Source of the DNA: Pseudarthrobacter equi
GTDB lineage: Bacteria > Actinomycetota > Actinomycetes > Actinomycetales > Micrococcaceae
Direction of reading: 5' to 3'
Length of the DNA stretch: 64,000 nucleotides
NCBI RefSeq assembly: GCF_900105535.1
Contig: NZ_LT629779.1
Coordinates: forward strand, 1,922,001-1,986,000
This document shows positions 36,103 to 45,365 of the stretch, piece after piece. The position numbers were made by a program, and so were the translations under genes. The number at the start of each line of letters is the position of its first letter. The stretch's first letter is position 1. The notes beneath the pieces were generated by a model. That model saw nothing but the letters and a program-made list of their open reading frames with translations. It was not told the origin of the DNA and did not search any database.

Positions 36103-36492
36103 ATGTCAGCTACATCCGCTTTCAGGTCACACGGTTTCGACGTTCACGGCAACGGTGCACGGGCCCAGCAGGCGCCGCTGCCACCACTGCGCCTCACGCG
36201 GCGGGGCAAGATTGTCCTGATCGGGATTCCCCTGGTGCTGCTGGCAGCGCTCCTGCTGTCACTGGCCGGCTTCTTCAACTCACCGGCCAAGGCCTCCGAC
36301 TCCGCAGCGGACCTGACCGTGACCCCCACCGTCACGGTCACCGTGCAGCCGGGTGAGTCGCTGTGGGGGATCGCTTCCGACCTCGCGCCCGAGCGGGACG
36401 CCAGGGACGTCGTGGCAGATATCGTGCAGCTCAACAACCTGTCCGCCGGGAAGATTCTCCCGGGACAGCAGCTGTACATCCCCACACGCTAG
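36103..36492 (+). CDS. LysM membrane protein, DivS/ChiZ-like SOS division inhibitor candidate
   Basis: The 129-residue protein has a Pro/Gln-rich cytosolic start, one membrane helix (about 36-58, IVLIGIPLVLLAALLLSLAG) and an external LysM domain (about 78-127) with VQPGESLWGIASDL, DIVQLNNL and GQQLYIP. The gene is divergent from lexA with an SOS box between, exactly the position of mycobacterial Rv2719c/ChiZ and corynebacterial divS, SOS-induced proteins that delay division. I infer the same role; sequence similarity to divS itself is low. ATG 36103 follows AGGAGGG (36088-36094); ATG 36040 is an alternative. Confidence 0.85.
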   Translation: MSATSAFRSHGFDVHGNGARAQQAPLPPLRLTRRGKIVLIGIPLVLLAALLLSLAGFFNSPAKASDSAADLTVTPTVTVTVQPGESLWGIASDLAPERDARDVVADIVQLNNLSAGKILPGQQLYIPTR

Positions 36493-36627
36493 GAATGGTT
36501 CGCGGCACGTCTCCCTGGCTGTATCGAAGTCCCGGAACAGCAGGTGTGCTGCCCAGAGCCGACGTTGCATGGGTAGGCGCGGACCGTCACATTTTCGGGC
36601 GACCGCACCTCCCACTAAACTGTTCAG

Positions 36628-37746
36628 GTGAATGACCAGCTTGAACGCCTGAACCGGCTTCCTCTCCGCAGCAACCTCCGGGGCATCACGCCCTACGGTG
36701 CCCCGCAGCTGGATGTGCCCATCCTCCTCAACGTCAACGAGAACACCCATGGTGTCCCGGCCGACGTCACAGCCGCCATCACGGCGGCGGTCGCGGAGGC
36801 TGCCATCGGCCTGAACCGCTACCCGGACCGGGAGTTCACCGAGCTCCGCAAGGCCCTTGCCGAGTATCTGGGACACGGCCTCGACGAGGCCAACGTATGG
36901 GCCGCCAACGGCTCCAACGAAGTGCTCCAGCAGATCCTTCAGGCATTCGGCGGTCCGGGGCGCACGGCCCTCGGCTTCCCGCCCACGTACTCCATGTACC
37001 CCCTGCTTGCCAGCGGCACGGACACCGGCTACATCAAGGGCGAGCGTGAGGACGGGTACGGCCTCAGCGCCGAATCGGCCGCCCGCCAGGTCCGGGAACT
37101 GAAGCCCAACATCGTTTTCCTGTGCTCACCGAACAACCCCACCGGCACCGGCCTCGGGCTGGACGTGGTGGAAGCGGTTTACAAAGCCGGCGCCGAAAGC
37201 CAGGCCATCGTGATCGTGGATGAGGCCTACCACGAGTTTGCCCACGACGGCACGCTCAGCGCCCTGACGCTGCTGCCCGGGCGGGAGCGGCTGATCGTTT
37301 CCCGCACCATGAGCAAGGCATTCGCGCTGGCCGGCGCCCGGCTCGGATACATGGCAGCCGCCCCGGAAGTAACCGACGCGCTGCGCCTGGTCCGGCTCCC
37401 GTACCACCTGTCGGCCATCACCCAGGCAACCGCCCTGGCGGCCCTGCAGCACCGCGAAGCCCTCATGGCTGACGTCGAGGACATCAAGAAGCAGCGCGAC
37501 CGCATCGTGTCCGAGCTGACCCGCATGGGCCTCAAGCCGGCGGCATCCGACTCCAACTACGTGTTCTTCGGCGGACTGGAGAATCCGCACCAGGTCTGGC
37601 AGGAACTGCTGGACGCGGGTGTGCTGATCCGCGACGTCGGTATCCCGGGGCACCTGCGGGTTACTGCCGGCACTGAGACGGAAACCACAGCCTTCCTCAC
37701 CTCCCTGGAAAGCATCCTTGCCGGCCAGCCGGCCCTTCCCGCCTAG
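36628..37746 (+). CDS. hisC: Histidinol-phosphate aminotransferase
   Basis: HisC, 372 residues, is a PLP aminotransferase of histidine synthesis. It shows LNVNENTHG at the start of the fold, [27 protein letters not shown], the VDEAYHEF segment and the PLP lysine K230 in [20 protein letters not shown] start, 6 nt after TAAACT (36616-36621), a leaderless pattern. It heads hisC-hisB-hisH-priA. hisD, which often precedes hisC in actinobacteria, is not present here; the upstream gene is the LysM protein. Confidence 0.96.
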   Translation: MNDQLERLNRLPLRSNLRGITPYGAPQLDVPILLNVNENTHGVPADVTAAITAAVAEAAIGLNRYPDREFTELRKALAEYLGHGLDEANVWAANGSNEVLQQILQAFGGPGRTALGFPPTYSMYPLLASGTDTGYIKGEREDGYGLSAESAARQVRELKPNIVFLCSPNNPTGTGLGLDVVEAVYKAGAESQAIVIVDEAYHEFAHDGTLSALTLLPGRERLIVSRTMSKAFALAGARLGYMAAAPEVTDALRLVRLPYHLSAITQATALAALQHREALMADVEDIKKQRDRIVSELTRMGLKPAASDSNYVFFGGLENPHQVWQELLDAGVLIRDVGIPGHLRVTAGTETETTAFLTSLESILAGQPALPA

Positions 37747-37807
37747 ACTTGAAGAACCGGCGCTGGACGCCCTGACCACCCCTTACTGCCACAAAGGACA
37801 CCTGACC

Positions 37808-38434
37808 ATGACTTCCACCGGACCGAACGCGGACGCAGCCCGGACCGCACGCATGGAGCGTGCCACCAGCGAGTCGTCCGTGCTCGTGGAAATCAACCTG
37901 GACGGTACGGGCGTCTCGGACATCGACACTTCCGTGCCGTTCTACGACCACATGCTCACGGCACTGTGCAAGCACTCGCTGATCGACATGACGGTCAAAG
38001 CCACGGGAGACACCCACATCGACGTCCACCACACCGTGGAGGACGTTGCCATCACCTTCGGCGAGGTGCTGCGGACCGCCCTGGGCAACAAGGCCGGCAT
38101 CCGCCGGTTCGGCGAAGCCACCGTCCCGCTGGACGAGGCCCTGGCCAACGCCGTGGTGGACGTCTCCGGGCGCCCTTACCTGGTGCACGCCGGCGAGCCC
38201 GCCGGCCAGGAATACCACCTGATCGGCGGCCACTTCACTGGCTCCCTCACCCGCCACGTCTTTGAGGCCATCACCCTGCACGCAGGCATCTGCCTGCACA
38301 TGAACGTCATCGCCGGACGGGACCCCCACCACATTGTGGAAGCCCAGTTCAAGGCGTTCGCCCGTGCCCTGCGTGCAGCCGTCGAACCCGATCCCCGGGT
38401 TGAGGGCATTCCGTCCACCAAGGGTGCCCTGTGA
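37808..38434 (+). CDS. hisB: Imidazoleglycerol-phosphate dehydratase
   Basis: HisB, 208 residues, is the monofunctional dehydratase without a phosphatase domain. The metal-binding repeats are [13 protein letters not shown] and [11 protein letters not shown] in the first half and [11 protein letters not shown] and [17 protein letters not shown] in the second. The start at ATG 37808 follows AAAGGACA; the frame is open from 37718 inside hisC. Its TGA overlaps the GTG of hisH. Confidence 0.98.
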   Translation: MTSTGPNADAARTARMERATSESSVLVEINLDGTGVSDIDTSVPFYDHMLTALCKHSLIDMTVKATGDTHIDVHHTVEDVAITFGEVLRTALGNKAGIRRFGEATVPLDEALANAVVDVSGRPYLVHAGEPAGQEYHLIGGHFTGSLTRHVFEAITLHAGICLHMNVIAGRDPHHIVEAQFKAFARALRAAVEPDPRVEGIPSTKGAL

Positions 38435-39180
38435 GCGGCCAGATCCTGAAGGACGGTGCCATCATCGACCCGTCCGCATCACGCAAGCCCGCTTCCCCGG
38501 AGGGCAAGCCCACCGTGACGGTGCTGGATTACGGTTCCGGCAACGTCCGGTCGGCCGTGCGCGCCCTCGAGCGGGCCGGTGCAGAGGTCATCCTCAGCGC
38601 CAAGCCCGAGGATGTCCTGAACGCGGACGGCCTGGTGGTTCCCGGCGTCGGCGCCTTCGAGACGGTCATGCGCGAGCTCAAAGCCGTGGATGGCATCAGG
38701 CTCATCGGCCGCCGGGTGGCCGGCGGCCGCCCCGTCCTGGGGATCTGCGTGGGCCTCCAGGTACTTTTCGAGGCCGGCGTCGAGCATGGCACCGAGGCTG
38801 AGGGCATCGGCGAATGGCCCGGGAAAGTCGAGATGCTGCCGGCCGACGTCGTTCCGCACATGGGCTGGAACACCGTCAAGGTGCCGGAGGGTTCAAAGCT
38901 CTTCGCCGGAGTGGAAGGCGAGCGGTTCTACTTCGTCCATTCCTACGGCGTGCAGGAATGGAACTTCGACGTCATTCAGCCGCTGATGGCCCCTCCGCTG
39001 GTGACGTGGTCCGAACACGGCGCACCCTTTATCGCTGCCGTCGAAAACGGGCCGCTGTGCGCCACGCAGTTCCACCCTGAGAAGTCAGGCGATGCCGGCG
39101 CGCGGCTGCTGCGCAACTGGGTGGACGCGCTGCGCCGGCCCACGGAAACCGGCAGCGGCGACGCTAGTGGCGGCGCCTGA
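38431..39180 (+). CDS. hisH: Imidazole glycerol phosphate synthase glutaminase subunit
   Basis: HisH, 249 residues, releases ammonia from glutamine for HisF. It has the class I amidotransferase nucleophile cysteine in [12 protein letters not shown] and the His-Glu of the triad in [10 protein letters not shown]. About 28 residues precede the conserved [13 protein letters not shown], and a Thr/Gly tail follows; both are longer than usual. GTG 38431 overlaps the hisB stop, so translation is coupled. The partner hisF is not in the window. Confidence 0.97.
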   Translation: MSGQILKDGAIIDPSASRKPASPEGKPTVTVLDYGSGNVRSAVRALERAGAEVILSAKPEDVLNADGLVVPGVGAFETVMRELKAVDGIRLIGRRVAGGRPVLGICVGLQVLFEAGVEHGTEAEGIGEWPGKVEMLPADVVPHMGWNTVKVPEGSKLFAGVEGERFYFVHSYGVQEWNFDVIQPLMAPPLVTWSEHGAPFIAAVENGPLCATQFHPEKSGDAGARLLRNWVDALRRPTETGSGDASGGA

Positions 39181-39339
39181 ATGTGGTCCATCGTCCTGAT
39201 GGGACTGGCCGGCCTGCTGGTGGGCGGTGCCCTGTCCTTCCGGCAGCAGCACAAGCCCCTGTGGACCCAGGTTTCGTTCTACGTCCTGGCAGGCATGTCC
39301 CTGCTCGCCGCCTACCTGCTGACCCTCCCGGCCGGTTGA
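39181..39339 (+). CDS. 52-residue two-helix membrane protein
   Basis: An ATG directly after the hisH stop opens a 52-codon frame with codon bias like its neighbours. The product has two hydrophobic helices, MWSIVLMGLAGLLVGGALSF (1-20) and VSFYVLAGMSLLAAYLLTL (about 32-50), joined by the basic loop RQQHKPLWTQ. It ends at TGA 39337-39339, 89 bp before priA. It has no known function and could be missed by gene finders; the position within the histidine operon suggests co-expression. Confidence 0.75.
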   Translation: MWSIVLMGLAGLLVGGALSFRQQHKPLWTQVSFYVLAGMSLLAAYLLTLPAG

Positions 39340-39428
39340 CAGGCATCCTGGCCAACGAGTCCGGCCACTGACGCGCGCCGGCACTGTGCCGGCAGCCCGA
39401 CACCCCACCCACAACATCAAGGATGAAG

Positions 39429-40175
39429 ATGACCACCGCAAACGATCTGCCGGTACTTGAACTGCTGCCCGCCGTCGACGTCGTCAACGGCCAGGCCGTG
39501 CGGCTGGTCCAGGGTGAGGCCGGCAGTGAAACCAGCTACGGAACCCCGCTGGAGGCTGCGCTGAACTGGCAGCAGCAGGGCGCCGAATGGGTGCACCTCG
39601 TGGACCTGGACGCCGCCTTCGGCCGCGGCTCCAACGCCGAACTGCTCCGCGAGGTGGTGGGGCAGCTGGACATCAAGGTGGAGCTCTCCGGCGGACTCCG
39701 GGACGATGAAACCCTCGAAGCCGCACTTGGCCTCGGCGTCGCACGGGTTAACCTCGGCACCGCCGCGCTGGAGAACCCGGAGTGGACGCGCCGCGCCATC
39801 GAGCGCTTCGGTGACAGGATCGCCGTCGGACTCGACGTCCGCGGAACCACCCTGGCCGGCCGGGGCTGGACCAAGGAAGGCGGGGACCTCTGGGACGTCC
39901 TGGCCCGCCTCGAGGATGCAGGCTGCTCGCGCTACGTGGTCACCGACGTGACCAAGGACGGCACCCTGCAGGGGCCCAACGTTGAACTGCTGCGCCAGAT
40001 GGTGGAGAAGACCGGCAAACCCGTCATCGCGTCCGGCGGCATCTCCAGCCTCGATGACCTCAAGGTCCTGCGCTCCCTGGTCCCGCTGGGCGTCGAAGGT
40101 GCCATCGTGGGCAAGGCCCTCTATGCCGGCGCCTTCACCCTGCCCGAAGCCCTCGACGTGGCCGGCCGCCGCTAG
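39429..40175 (+). CDS. priA: Bifunctional HisA/TrpF isomerase PriA
   Basis: The 248-residue TIM barrel isomerises ProFAR in histidine synthesis. In actinobacteria the enzyme (PriA) also does the TrpF step of tryptophan synthesis because trpF is missing. Catalytic aspartates are D17 in LPAVDVVNG and D173 in [13 protein letters not shown]; the TrpF-type arginine loop GRGW is also present. I use ATG 39429, with AAGG 6 nt upstream; ATG 39423 is only 6 nt earlier but too close to AAGG. The bifunctional reading is inferred from the taxon. Confidence 0.93.
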   Translation: MTTANDLPVLELLPAVDVVNGQAVRLVQGEAGSETSYGTPLEAALNWQQQGAEWVHLVDLDAAFGRGSNAELLREVVGQLDIKVELSGGLRDDETLEAALGLGVARVNLGTAALENPEWTRRAIERFGDRIAVGLDVRGTTLAGRGWTKEGGDLWDVLARLEDAGCSRYVVTDVTKDGTLQGPNVELLRQMVEKTGKPVIASGGISSLDDLKVLRSLVPLGVEGAIVGKALYAGAFTLPEALDVAGRR

Positions 40176-40194
40176 GCTGCCGGAACCCGACGCG

Positions 40195-41076
40195 ATGGCC
40201 AGCAAAGATTCAGGCGCCCCCGCTCCCCGCCACCTTCCCGGCCATATCGCCGCGGCGCTGGCAGGAGCCGGCGGCGCGACCGACTCCGCGGGCCAGCCCT
40301 GGGCGGGCCGCAGCCTCGCCGGCGACGACGCGAAGATCCACAATTTCGAGGACGACGACGGTACGGCCAACGCAGGCTACCGCGCCGCCGTCGCGGGCTT
40401 GCGTGGGGGAACCGGCGACGAAGCTGCCGTCGTGGCGTCCCTGGCGACGGCGCGGGTCTTCATCCCCATCGTGGCCCAGCTGGCGGAAGAAGCGGAGTCT
40501 GACCACGGCCTGCATGCCGACAAGCAGGCAGACATGGCGCTGGTAACGCTCAAAGCCGCCGACGGCAGGACCGCGCTGCCGGCCTTCACGTCAACGGAGG
40601 CCCTGAGCGCCTGGCACCCCGATGCCCGCCCGGTGGCTGTCTACGCGGCACGCGCTGCGCTGTCCGCCGTGGCGGAGGGTGCCGAACTTGTGGTCCTGGA
40701 CCCGGGCGCAGATGTCACTTTCGTGGTTCGCCGGCCGGCCGTGTGGGCGCTGGCCCAGCAGCAGCCCTGGCTGCCCTCCTACGCCGACGAGGAACTGGCG
40801 GCCGAGATGGGTGCTGCCGCCGCTGCGTTCCCAACTGTCCGCCGGATCGAGCTCCTGCCGGGCAGGGGAGTGGCTGCCCGGGCAGCCGACGGGACCGTGT
40901 TGCCGGGTGGCGGCGCGGGGCCGGAACTGCAAGTGGTGCTCTACCTTGAGGACGGGTTGGACGCCTCAGGCGTGCAGCGCCTGGTGGCTGCGCTGCAGGC
41001 CGAGTGGTCCCGGAATGTATTGTTTGGGGAGCGGGTCGATTCGCTCGAGGTCAAGCTGCGGCGCGCCACAGGCTAG
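40195..41076 (+). CDS. SseB family protein
   Basis: The 293-residue soluble protein has two SseB-like domains. The first (about 55-165) includes RVFIPIVAQ, DMALVTLKAADGRTALPAFTSTEAL and ELVVLDPGADVTFVVRRPAVW; the second is a C-terminal domain ending VLFGERVDSLEVKLRRATG. SseB proteins were linked to serine-hydroxamate sensitivity in E. coli, but no mechanism is established. It follows priA by 19 nt and is co-transcribed, the usual order in Arthrobacter-type genomes. ATG 40195 is chosen over an upstream frame overlapping priA. Confidence 0.9.
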   Translation: MASKDSGAPAPRHLPGHIAAALAGAGGATDSAGQPWAGRSLAGDDAKIHNFEDDDGTANAGYRAAVAGLRGGTGDEAAVVASLATARVFIPIVAQLAEEAESDHGLHADKQADMALVTLKAADGRTALPAFTSTEALSAWHPDARPVAVYAARAALSAVAEGAELVVLDPGADVTFVVRRPAVWALAQQQPWLPSYADEELAAEMGAAAAAFPTVRRIELLPGRGVAARAADGTVLPGGGAGPELQVVLYLEDGLDASGVQRLVAALQAEWSRNVLFGERVDSLEVKLRRATG

Positions 41077-41131
41077 TTGTCAGGAGCGGGGCTGCCCCGG
41101 GTTCCTGAGGCATACGTAAGGAACCTTTTTC

Positions 41132-42424
41132 GTGAACTTCGCGCTGTACCGGGAGCTGCTGGCCGTCCGGCCTATCCGGAGGCTTTTGCTGGTGGGCATG
41201 GTTGCCCGCATTCCACATTCTGCGGCGGGCGTGCTGCTGACCCTGCACATCGTCCTCACCCTGGGCCAGGGATACGCCGCTGCCGGTGCCGCAGCCGCCG
41301 TGATGACGATCGGTATAGCTGTCGGGGCACCGTGGCGCGGGCGCCGGGTGGACACCGTCGGCCTCCGGCGTGCACTGGTCCCGTCCGTCATCTCCGAAGC
41401 GGTCATCTGGTCCATCGTTCCGCACGTGTCCTACCAGTGGCTCCTGCCGCTGGTGTTCGTCGGCGGCCTGTTGACCCTGCCCATCTTCAGCGTGGTGCGC
41501 CAGTCCCTGGGTGTCCTGGCCGACGGCAAGCAGAGGCGCACCGCTTTTGCCCTGGATGCCATCAGCACCGAGATGGTGTTCATGATCGGGCCCGCGGCCG
41601 GCGCCGTGGTGGCAACGAGCGGGCACACGACGGCGGGTCTCACGGTCGTGGGCCTGTCCACGTCCCTGGCCGGGCTGTTCCTGATCTGGTTCAACCCGCC
41701 CACCCGCAGCCCGGAACAAACCGCTGAATGCGTTGAGGACGAGCAGCACGCAGCAGAAATCGCCGTGGTCTCGGCTGCACCCGCCCACCTGCAGGAAGCC
41801 GCCGCGGACCTGCTGCCAGCCGGGGCGGAGCGTGCTCCCGGTGTCAGGGGCAGGGTGGCGCACAGCTTCGCCTGGTTTACACCTGCGGTGGGGGCGGTCT
41901 TTGCCGTCGCCGCGGGTGCCGGCATGGTTCTCAGCGGCAGTGACGTGGGCATCGTGGCGGCCCTGGAGATCGGCGGGCATCAAGGCGAGATCGGAATCGT
42001 GTTCCTGTTCTGGTGTGCGGCATCCGTGGTGGGCGGCCTGGTCTACGGCGCCATGCACCGGCCTGTCCCGCCCATCCTGCTGCTGCTGGGCATGGCCGCG
42101 TTCACCATTCCCATGGGTTTCGCGTCCGGAACCTGGACACTCGCCCTGCTGTCCATCCTGCCCGGGCTCCTGTGCGCGCCGGTGCTGTCCGCTGCCTCGG
42201 AGAAGGTGGCCGATCTTGTGTCCGAAGAGCGCCGGGGCGAAGCGATGGGTTGGTACGGGTCTGCGCTGACCGCAGGGGTGGCCTTTGGTTCACCCTTGGC
42301 GGGCGTCTTCATTGACAGCACAGGCCCCTCCGGCGGCTTCGTGTCCGTAGGGGTGGCCGGTGTCATCCTGTGCCTTGCGGGACTGCTCCTGCAGCAGCGC
42401 CGGCGCCGCCAGGTCAAGGCCTGA
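41132..42424 (+). CDS. Major facilitator superfamily transporter
   Basis: The 430-residue membrane protein has about twelve hydrophobic segments in two halves joined by an acidic cytosolic loop (about 190-240, ECVEDEQHAAE). The MFS loop 2-3 motif is seen as GAPWRGRRVDTVGLRRAL. The C-terminal half includes ERRGEAMGWYGSALTAGVAFGSPLAGVF. The substrate cannot be inferred. GTG start with AAGGAA (41118-41123) upstream. It lies 55 nt after the SseB gene and is ended by a strong hairpin. Confidence 0.9.
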   Translation: MNFALYRELLAVRPIRRLLLVGMVARIPHSAAGVLLTLHIVLTLGQGYAAAGAAAAVMTIGIAVGAPWRGRRVDTVGLRRALVPSVISEAVIWSIVPHVSYQWLLPLVFVGGLLTLPIFSVVRQSLGVLADGKQRRTAFALDAISTEMVFMIGPAAGAVVATSGHTTAGLTVVGLSTSLAGLFLIWFNPPTRSPEQTAECVEDEQHAAEIAVVSAAPAHLQEAAADLLPAGAERAPGVRGRVAHSFAWFTPAVGAVFAVAAGAGMVLSGSDVGIVAALEIGGHQGEIGIVFLFWCAASVVGGLVYGAMHRPVPPILLLLGMAAFTIPMGFASGTWTLALLSILPGLLCAPVLSAASEKVADLVSEERRGEAMGWYGSALTAGVAFGSPLAGVFIDSTGPSGGFVSVGVAGVILCLAGLLLQQRRRRQVKA

Positions 42425-42521
42425 CCGGACAACCCGTCTGGAGCTTTGGGGCCGGCGGGCGCAGGCCCACTCGAAGGCCCGCCCACCTGCCCAACGTCCT
42501 GCGGCGCGGGTTCTTAAAGCA

Positions 42522-42559
42522 CGACGGCGGGACGACCCCCTAAGGTCGCCCCGCCGTCG
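42522..42559. terminator. Terminator between MFS gene and DUF1844 gene
   Basis: A 16-bp stem with one G-U/A-C position (42522-42537 with 42544-42559; CGACGGCGGGACGACC and near-complement) and a 6-nt loop. It lies between convergent genes and can serve both. Confidence 0.8.
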
Positions 42560-42583
42560 CGCGCTGTGTGGGGGAGTTCTGGG

Positions 42584-42982
42584 CTAGTTGACTGCGCCCG
42601 TGAACTTTTCGCCCGGACCCTTGCCCGGAGCGTCCGGGATCAGCGACTCTTCACGGAACGCCAGCTGCAGGGAGCGGAGGCCGTCGCGCAAGGGACCTGC
42701 GTGCTGCGATCCGATTTCCGGAGCGGCGGCCGTCACCAGCCCGGCAAGGGCGGTGATGAGTTTGCGGGCCTCGTCCAGGTCCTTCAGGTCGGCGGCGTTC
42801 TCTTCTGCGGCCAGGCCGAGCTTGACGGCGGCGGCGGACATCAGGTGGACGGCAGCGGTGGTGATGACCTCGATGGCCGGAACTTCGGAGATGTCCCGGA
42901 CCTGCTGGGACACGTCGGCGGAGTTGCCGGCGCTGCCCTGGGCAGGCTCGAAAACGTATGAATTACTGTCTGGGGTGCTCAT
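42584..42982 (-). CDS. DUF1844 family protein
   Basis: The 132-residue soluble, helical protein contains [40 protein letters not shown] and [18 protein letters not shown], the DUF1844 signature. The gene is found beside infC in many actinobacteria, divergent from it as here. The function is unknown. The gene starts at ATG 42982 and shares an intergenic region of 361 bp with infC. Confidence 0.92.
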   Translation of the reverse strand: MSTPDSNSYVFEPAQGSAGNSADVSQQVRDISEVPAIEVITTAAVHLMSAAAVKLGLAAEENAADLKDLDEARKLITALAGLVTAAAPEIGSQHAGPLRDGLRSLQLAFREESLIPDAPGKGPGEKFTGAVN

Positions 42983-43343
42983 ACTGGTAAGCTTGACACA
43001 GACCGACTGGATGTCGTTATTTCAGAGATTGCCCTCACAGGCCAGGTTCCCAGCAGTGCTGTTCGGCGCTGACGGGAATTTTCTCTGTAGAATGGCATGC
43101 AGTTTGCAAGCGGAGTTCTCTCCCACCCGCGTCAGCCGTTGTTCCGAGGTTCCGCCAGGACCCTGTGGAACGCAAGGTTGCCGGGTACACGGTTGGGCAT
43201 TGGTCCGGCAGTTCGCCGAATCAGTGCATGCAGGCCCGTCCCGGGCCCGGCAGCACCAACCTGACATGAGGCCTTCGATTGCTCCGGCAATTGGGGGCCT
43301 TCTCTATTTGCCGGGATACAACGACAAAAACAGGAGCTTTAAC
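42983..43343 (+). promoter_or_regulatory. 361-bp infC leader with attenuator-like hairpin
   Basis: A TAGAAT hexamer at 43088-43093 is a likely -10, giving a leader of about 245 nt. Just before infC a bulged hairpin (43269-43300) pairs AGGCC with GGCCT outside and ATTGC with GCAAT around a TCCG loop, followed by TCTCTATTT. This looks like an intrinsic terminator inside the leader. IF3-L35-L20 operons are commonly controlled by leader attenuation with L20; that this one is so is inferred. Confidence 0.55.
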
Positions 43344-44414
43344 ATTAGCGAGCCAAGAATCAATGAGCGTATCCGCGTCCCCGAGGTGCGGCTGGTCGGC
43401 CCTGCAGGTGAACAGGTAGGAATCGTCCGTATTGAGGATGCCCTCCGTCTGGCTGCCGAGTCTGACCTTGATCTCGTTGAAGTTGCACCTCAGGCGAAGC
43501 CTCCGGTGTGCAAGCTGATGGACTTCGGCAAGTACAAGTACGAAGCCGCCGTCAAGGCACGTGAAGCCCGGAAGAACCAGACGAACACCGTTCTGAAGGA
43601 AATCCGCTTCCGCCTGAAGATCGACACCCACGACTACGAGACCAAGCGCGGGCACGCACTGCGCTTCCTCGGCGCCGGGGACAAGGTCAAGGCCATGATC
43701 CAGTTCCGCGGCCGTGAGCAGCAGCGTCCGGAGATGGGCATCCGCCTGCTCCAGCGCTTCGCCGATGACGTCGCTGAAGTCGGCGTGGTTGAGTCCAGCC
43801 CCCGCATCGACGGCCGCAACATGGTCATGGTGGTTGGTCCGCTGAAGAACAAGGCAGAAGCGAAGGCGGAGGCCCGCCGGGCCACCCAGCGCGCCGATGC
43901 CAAGGCCGAGAATGAAGCCAAGGCTGCGGGACGGGTGGACACGTCCGGCAAGGACGATGCTCCCATGACCCAGTCGCTGGCGGATCTGCTGCCCGAGGGC
44001 TTCACTATTTCCACCGAGGCGGAAGCGCCGGCCGAAGCTGAGCAGGCAACTGCGGAAGCACCCGAAGAGGCCGTTGCCGAGGCTCCGGCCAAGGCTGCCG
44101 AAGAAGCTCCCAAGCAGGAGGCCCCGAAGCAGGAAGCTCCCAAGCGGGAGGCTCCGAAGGCTGCGGCCCCGGCGCCCAAGCAGGAGGCTCCCAAGCGGGA
44201 AGCCCCCAAGGCTGCGGCCCCGGCGCCCAAGCAGGAGGCTCCCGCGCAGGAAGCCCCCAAGGCTGCGGCCCCGGCGCCCAAGCCGGTGGCGGCTCCGAAG
44301 CCTGCAGCTGTTCCGGCTCCGCCGAAGCCCGTGGCCAGGCCTGCTGCACCGAAGCCGGCCGCACGTCCTGCCCCGAAGGCAGCACCTAAGCCGTCGGGTA
44401 AGAAGACCACTTAG
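43344..44414 (+). CDS. infC: Translation initiation factor IF-3 with long C-terminal extension
   Basis: IF-3 is 356 residues here, about twice the normal length. The conserved part (1-175) has [35 protein letters not shown] and [12 protein letters not shown]. After it, about 180 residues are Ala/Pro/Lys/Glu-rich with 17-residue repeats. I propose the start at ATT 43344: AGGAG (43332-43336) is correctly spaced, homology begins there, and no ATG or GTG fits. AUU is the autoregulated infC start in E. coli. The frame stays open far upstream (from 42588) through non-homologous sequence. It heads infC-rpmI-rplT. Confidence 0.93.
   Translation: MSEPRINERIRVPEVRLVGPAGEQVGIVRIEDALRLAAESDLDLVEVAPQAKPPVCKLMDFGKYKYEAAVKAREARKNQTNTVLKEIRFRLKIDTHDYETKRGHALRFLGAGDKVKAMIQFRGREQQRPEMGIRLLQRFADDVAEVGVVESSPRIDGRNMVMVVGPLKNKAEAKAEARRATQRADAKAENEAKAAGRVDTSGKDDAPMTQSLADLLPEGFTISTEAEAPAEAEQATAEAPEEAVAEAPAKAAEEAPKQEAPKQEAPKREAPKAAAPAPKQEAPKREAPKAAAPAPKQEAPAQEAPKAAAPAPKPVAAPKPAAVPAPPKPVARPAAPKPAARPAPKAAPKPSGKKTT
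44160..44282 (+). repeat. 51-nt tandem repeats in infC tail
   Basis: Two 51-nt units (44160-44210 and 44211-44261) and a 21-nt partial third encode a 17-residue Ala/Pro/Lys/Glu module. The second differs mainly at two codons. Related shorter units ([10 protein letters not shown]) precede it from about 44106. Confidence 0.85.
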
Positions 44415-44531
44415 TCCACAGCTGCCGACGGCCCCGGCCATCGGCAGACAGCAACCAGCAGGCCGCCCCCCGGGCGGCTGCGCGATAGAGCTGCAGGCAT
44501 AGCCTGCGGATACGTAAGGAGATCGGTTTCC

Positions 44532-44726
44532 ATGCCGAAGATGAAGACCCACAGCGGTGCTAAGAAGCGCTTCAAGCTGACCGGCAGTGGCAAGCTGCGC
44601 CGCCAGCAGGCCAACCGCCGCCACTACCTCGAGCACAAGTCCTCCAGGCTGACCCGCCGCCTCGCCGGCGACAAGATCGTCTTCAAGGGCGACGCCAAGG
44701 TCATCCGGAAGATGCTCGGCATCTAA
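44532..44726 (+). CDS. rpmI: 50S ribosomal protein L35
   Basis: The 64-residue basic protein [20 protein letters not shown], with [14 protein letters not shown] and the ending KVIRKMLGI, is L35 at normal length. TAAGGAG (44515-44521) precedes the ATG. It lies between infC and rplT in the standard operon. A hairpin CTGCCGA/TCGGCAG (44422-44447) sits between infC and rpmI. Confidence 0.98.
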   Translation: MPKMKTHSGAKKRFKLTGSGKLRRQQANRRHYLEHKSSRLTRRLAGDKIVFKGDAKVIRKMLGI

Positions 44727-44845
44727 TTTCCAAGTTTCCTGGCTGACTGCCGTCCGGTAGCCGGTCAATTGCCAAAAAGCCTTCTCAGGCCACCGGAACA
44801 TCCGGTGACAGATGCTTGGGATCAGATTTTCGAAGGAGTACGCAC

Positions 44846-45304
44846 GTGGCACGTGTGAAGAGGGCGGTCAACGCCCACAAGAAGCGCCGGGTTATCCTTG
44901 AACGCGCAAAGGGCTACCGTGGACAGCGTTCACGCCTGTACCGCAAGGCCAAAGAGCAGCTGCTGCACTCGTTTGTGTACAGCTACGGCGACCGCAAGAA
45001 GAAGAAGGGCGACTTCCGCCGCCTGTGGATCCAGCGCATCAACGCGGCTTCCCGCGCCAACGGCCTGACCTACAACCGCCTGATCCAGGGCCTGAAGGCC
45101 GCTGAGGTCGAGGTTGACCGCCGCATGCTGGCTGAACTGGCCGTCTCCGACGCCAACGCCTTCGCTGCGCTGGTCAAGGTTGCCAAGGACTCCCTGCCTG
45201 CTGACACCTCCGCTCCCGCTGTCCAGGCTGCCGCTGCCCCCAAGGCTGCGAAGAAGCCGGCCACGCGCAAGAAGGCTGTCGCCGCCGAGGCTGCTGCCGA
45301 GTAA
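44846..45304 (+). CDS. rplT: 50S ribosomal protein L20, extended
   Basis: L20 is a primary 23S rRNA-binding protein needed for early 50S assembly. The first 118 residues are canonical: [32 protein letters not shown] and [19 protein letters not shown]. The protein then continues for about 30 residues as an Ala/Lys-rich tail ([20 protein letters not shown]), giving 152 in all instead of about 120. The start is GTG 44846 after GAAGGAG; an upstream in-frame ATG at 44816 would add ten unrelated residues. Confidence 0.97.
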   Translation: MARVKRAVNAHKKRRVILERAKGYRGQRSRLYRKAKEQLLHSFVYSYGDRKKKKGDFRRLWIQRINAASRANGLTYNRLIQGLKAAEVEVDRRMLAELAVSDANAFAALVKVAKDSLPADTSAPAVQAAAAPKAAKKPATRKKAVAAEAAAE

Positions 45305-45365
45305 GCAACCCGCTGCCCCCCAGGGCGGTTCAGGAGCCGGTGGCACCAGCCACTAGAGTTCTTGT

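Noticed and set aside
35844..36104. 86-codon leftward frame between LysM gene and lexA
   Set aside because: It crosses both SOS boxes, has no ribosome site and no recognised family.
42588..43343. 252-codon upstream extension of the infC frame
   Set aside because: It runs antisense through DUF1844 and the leader with no homology to IF-3.
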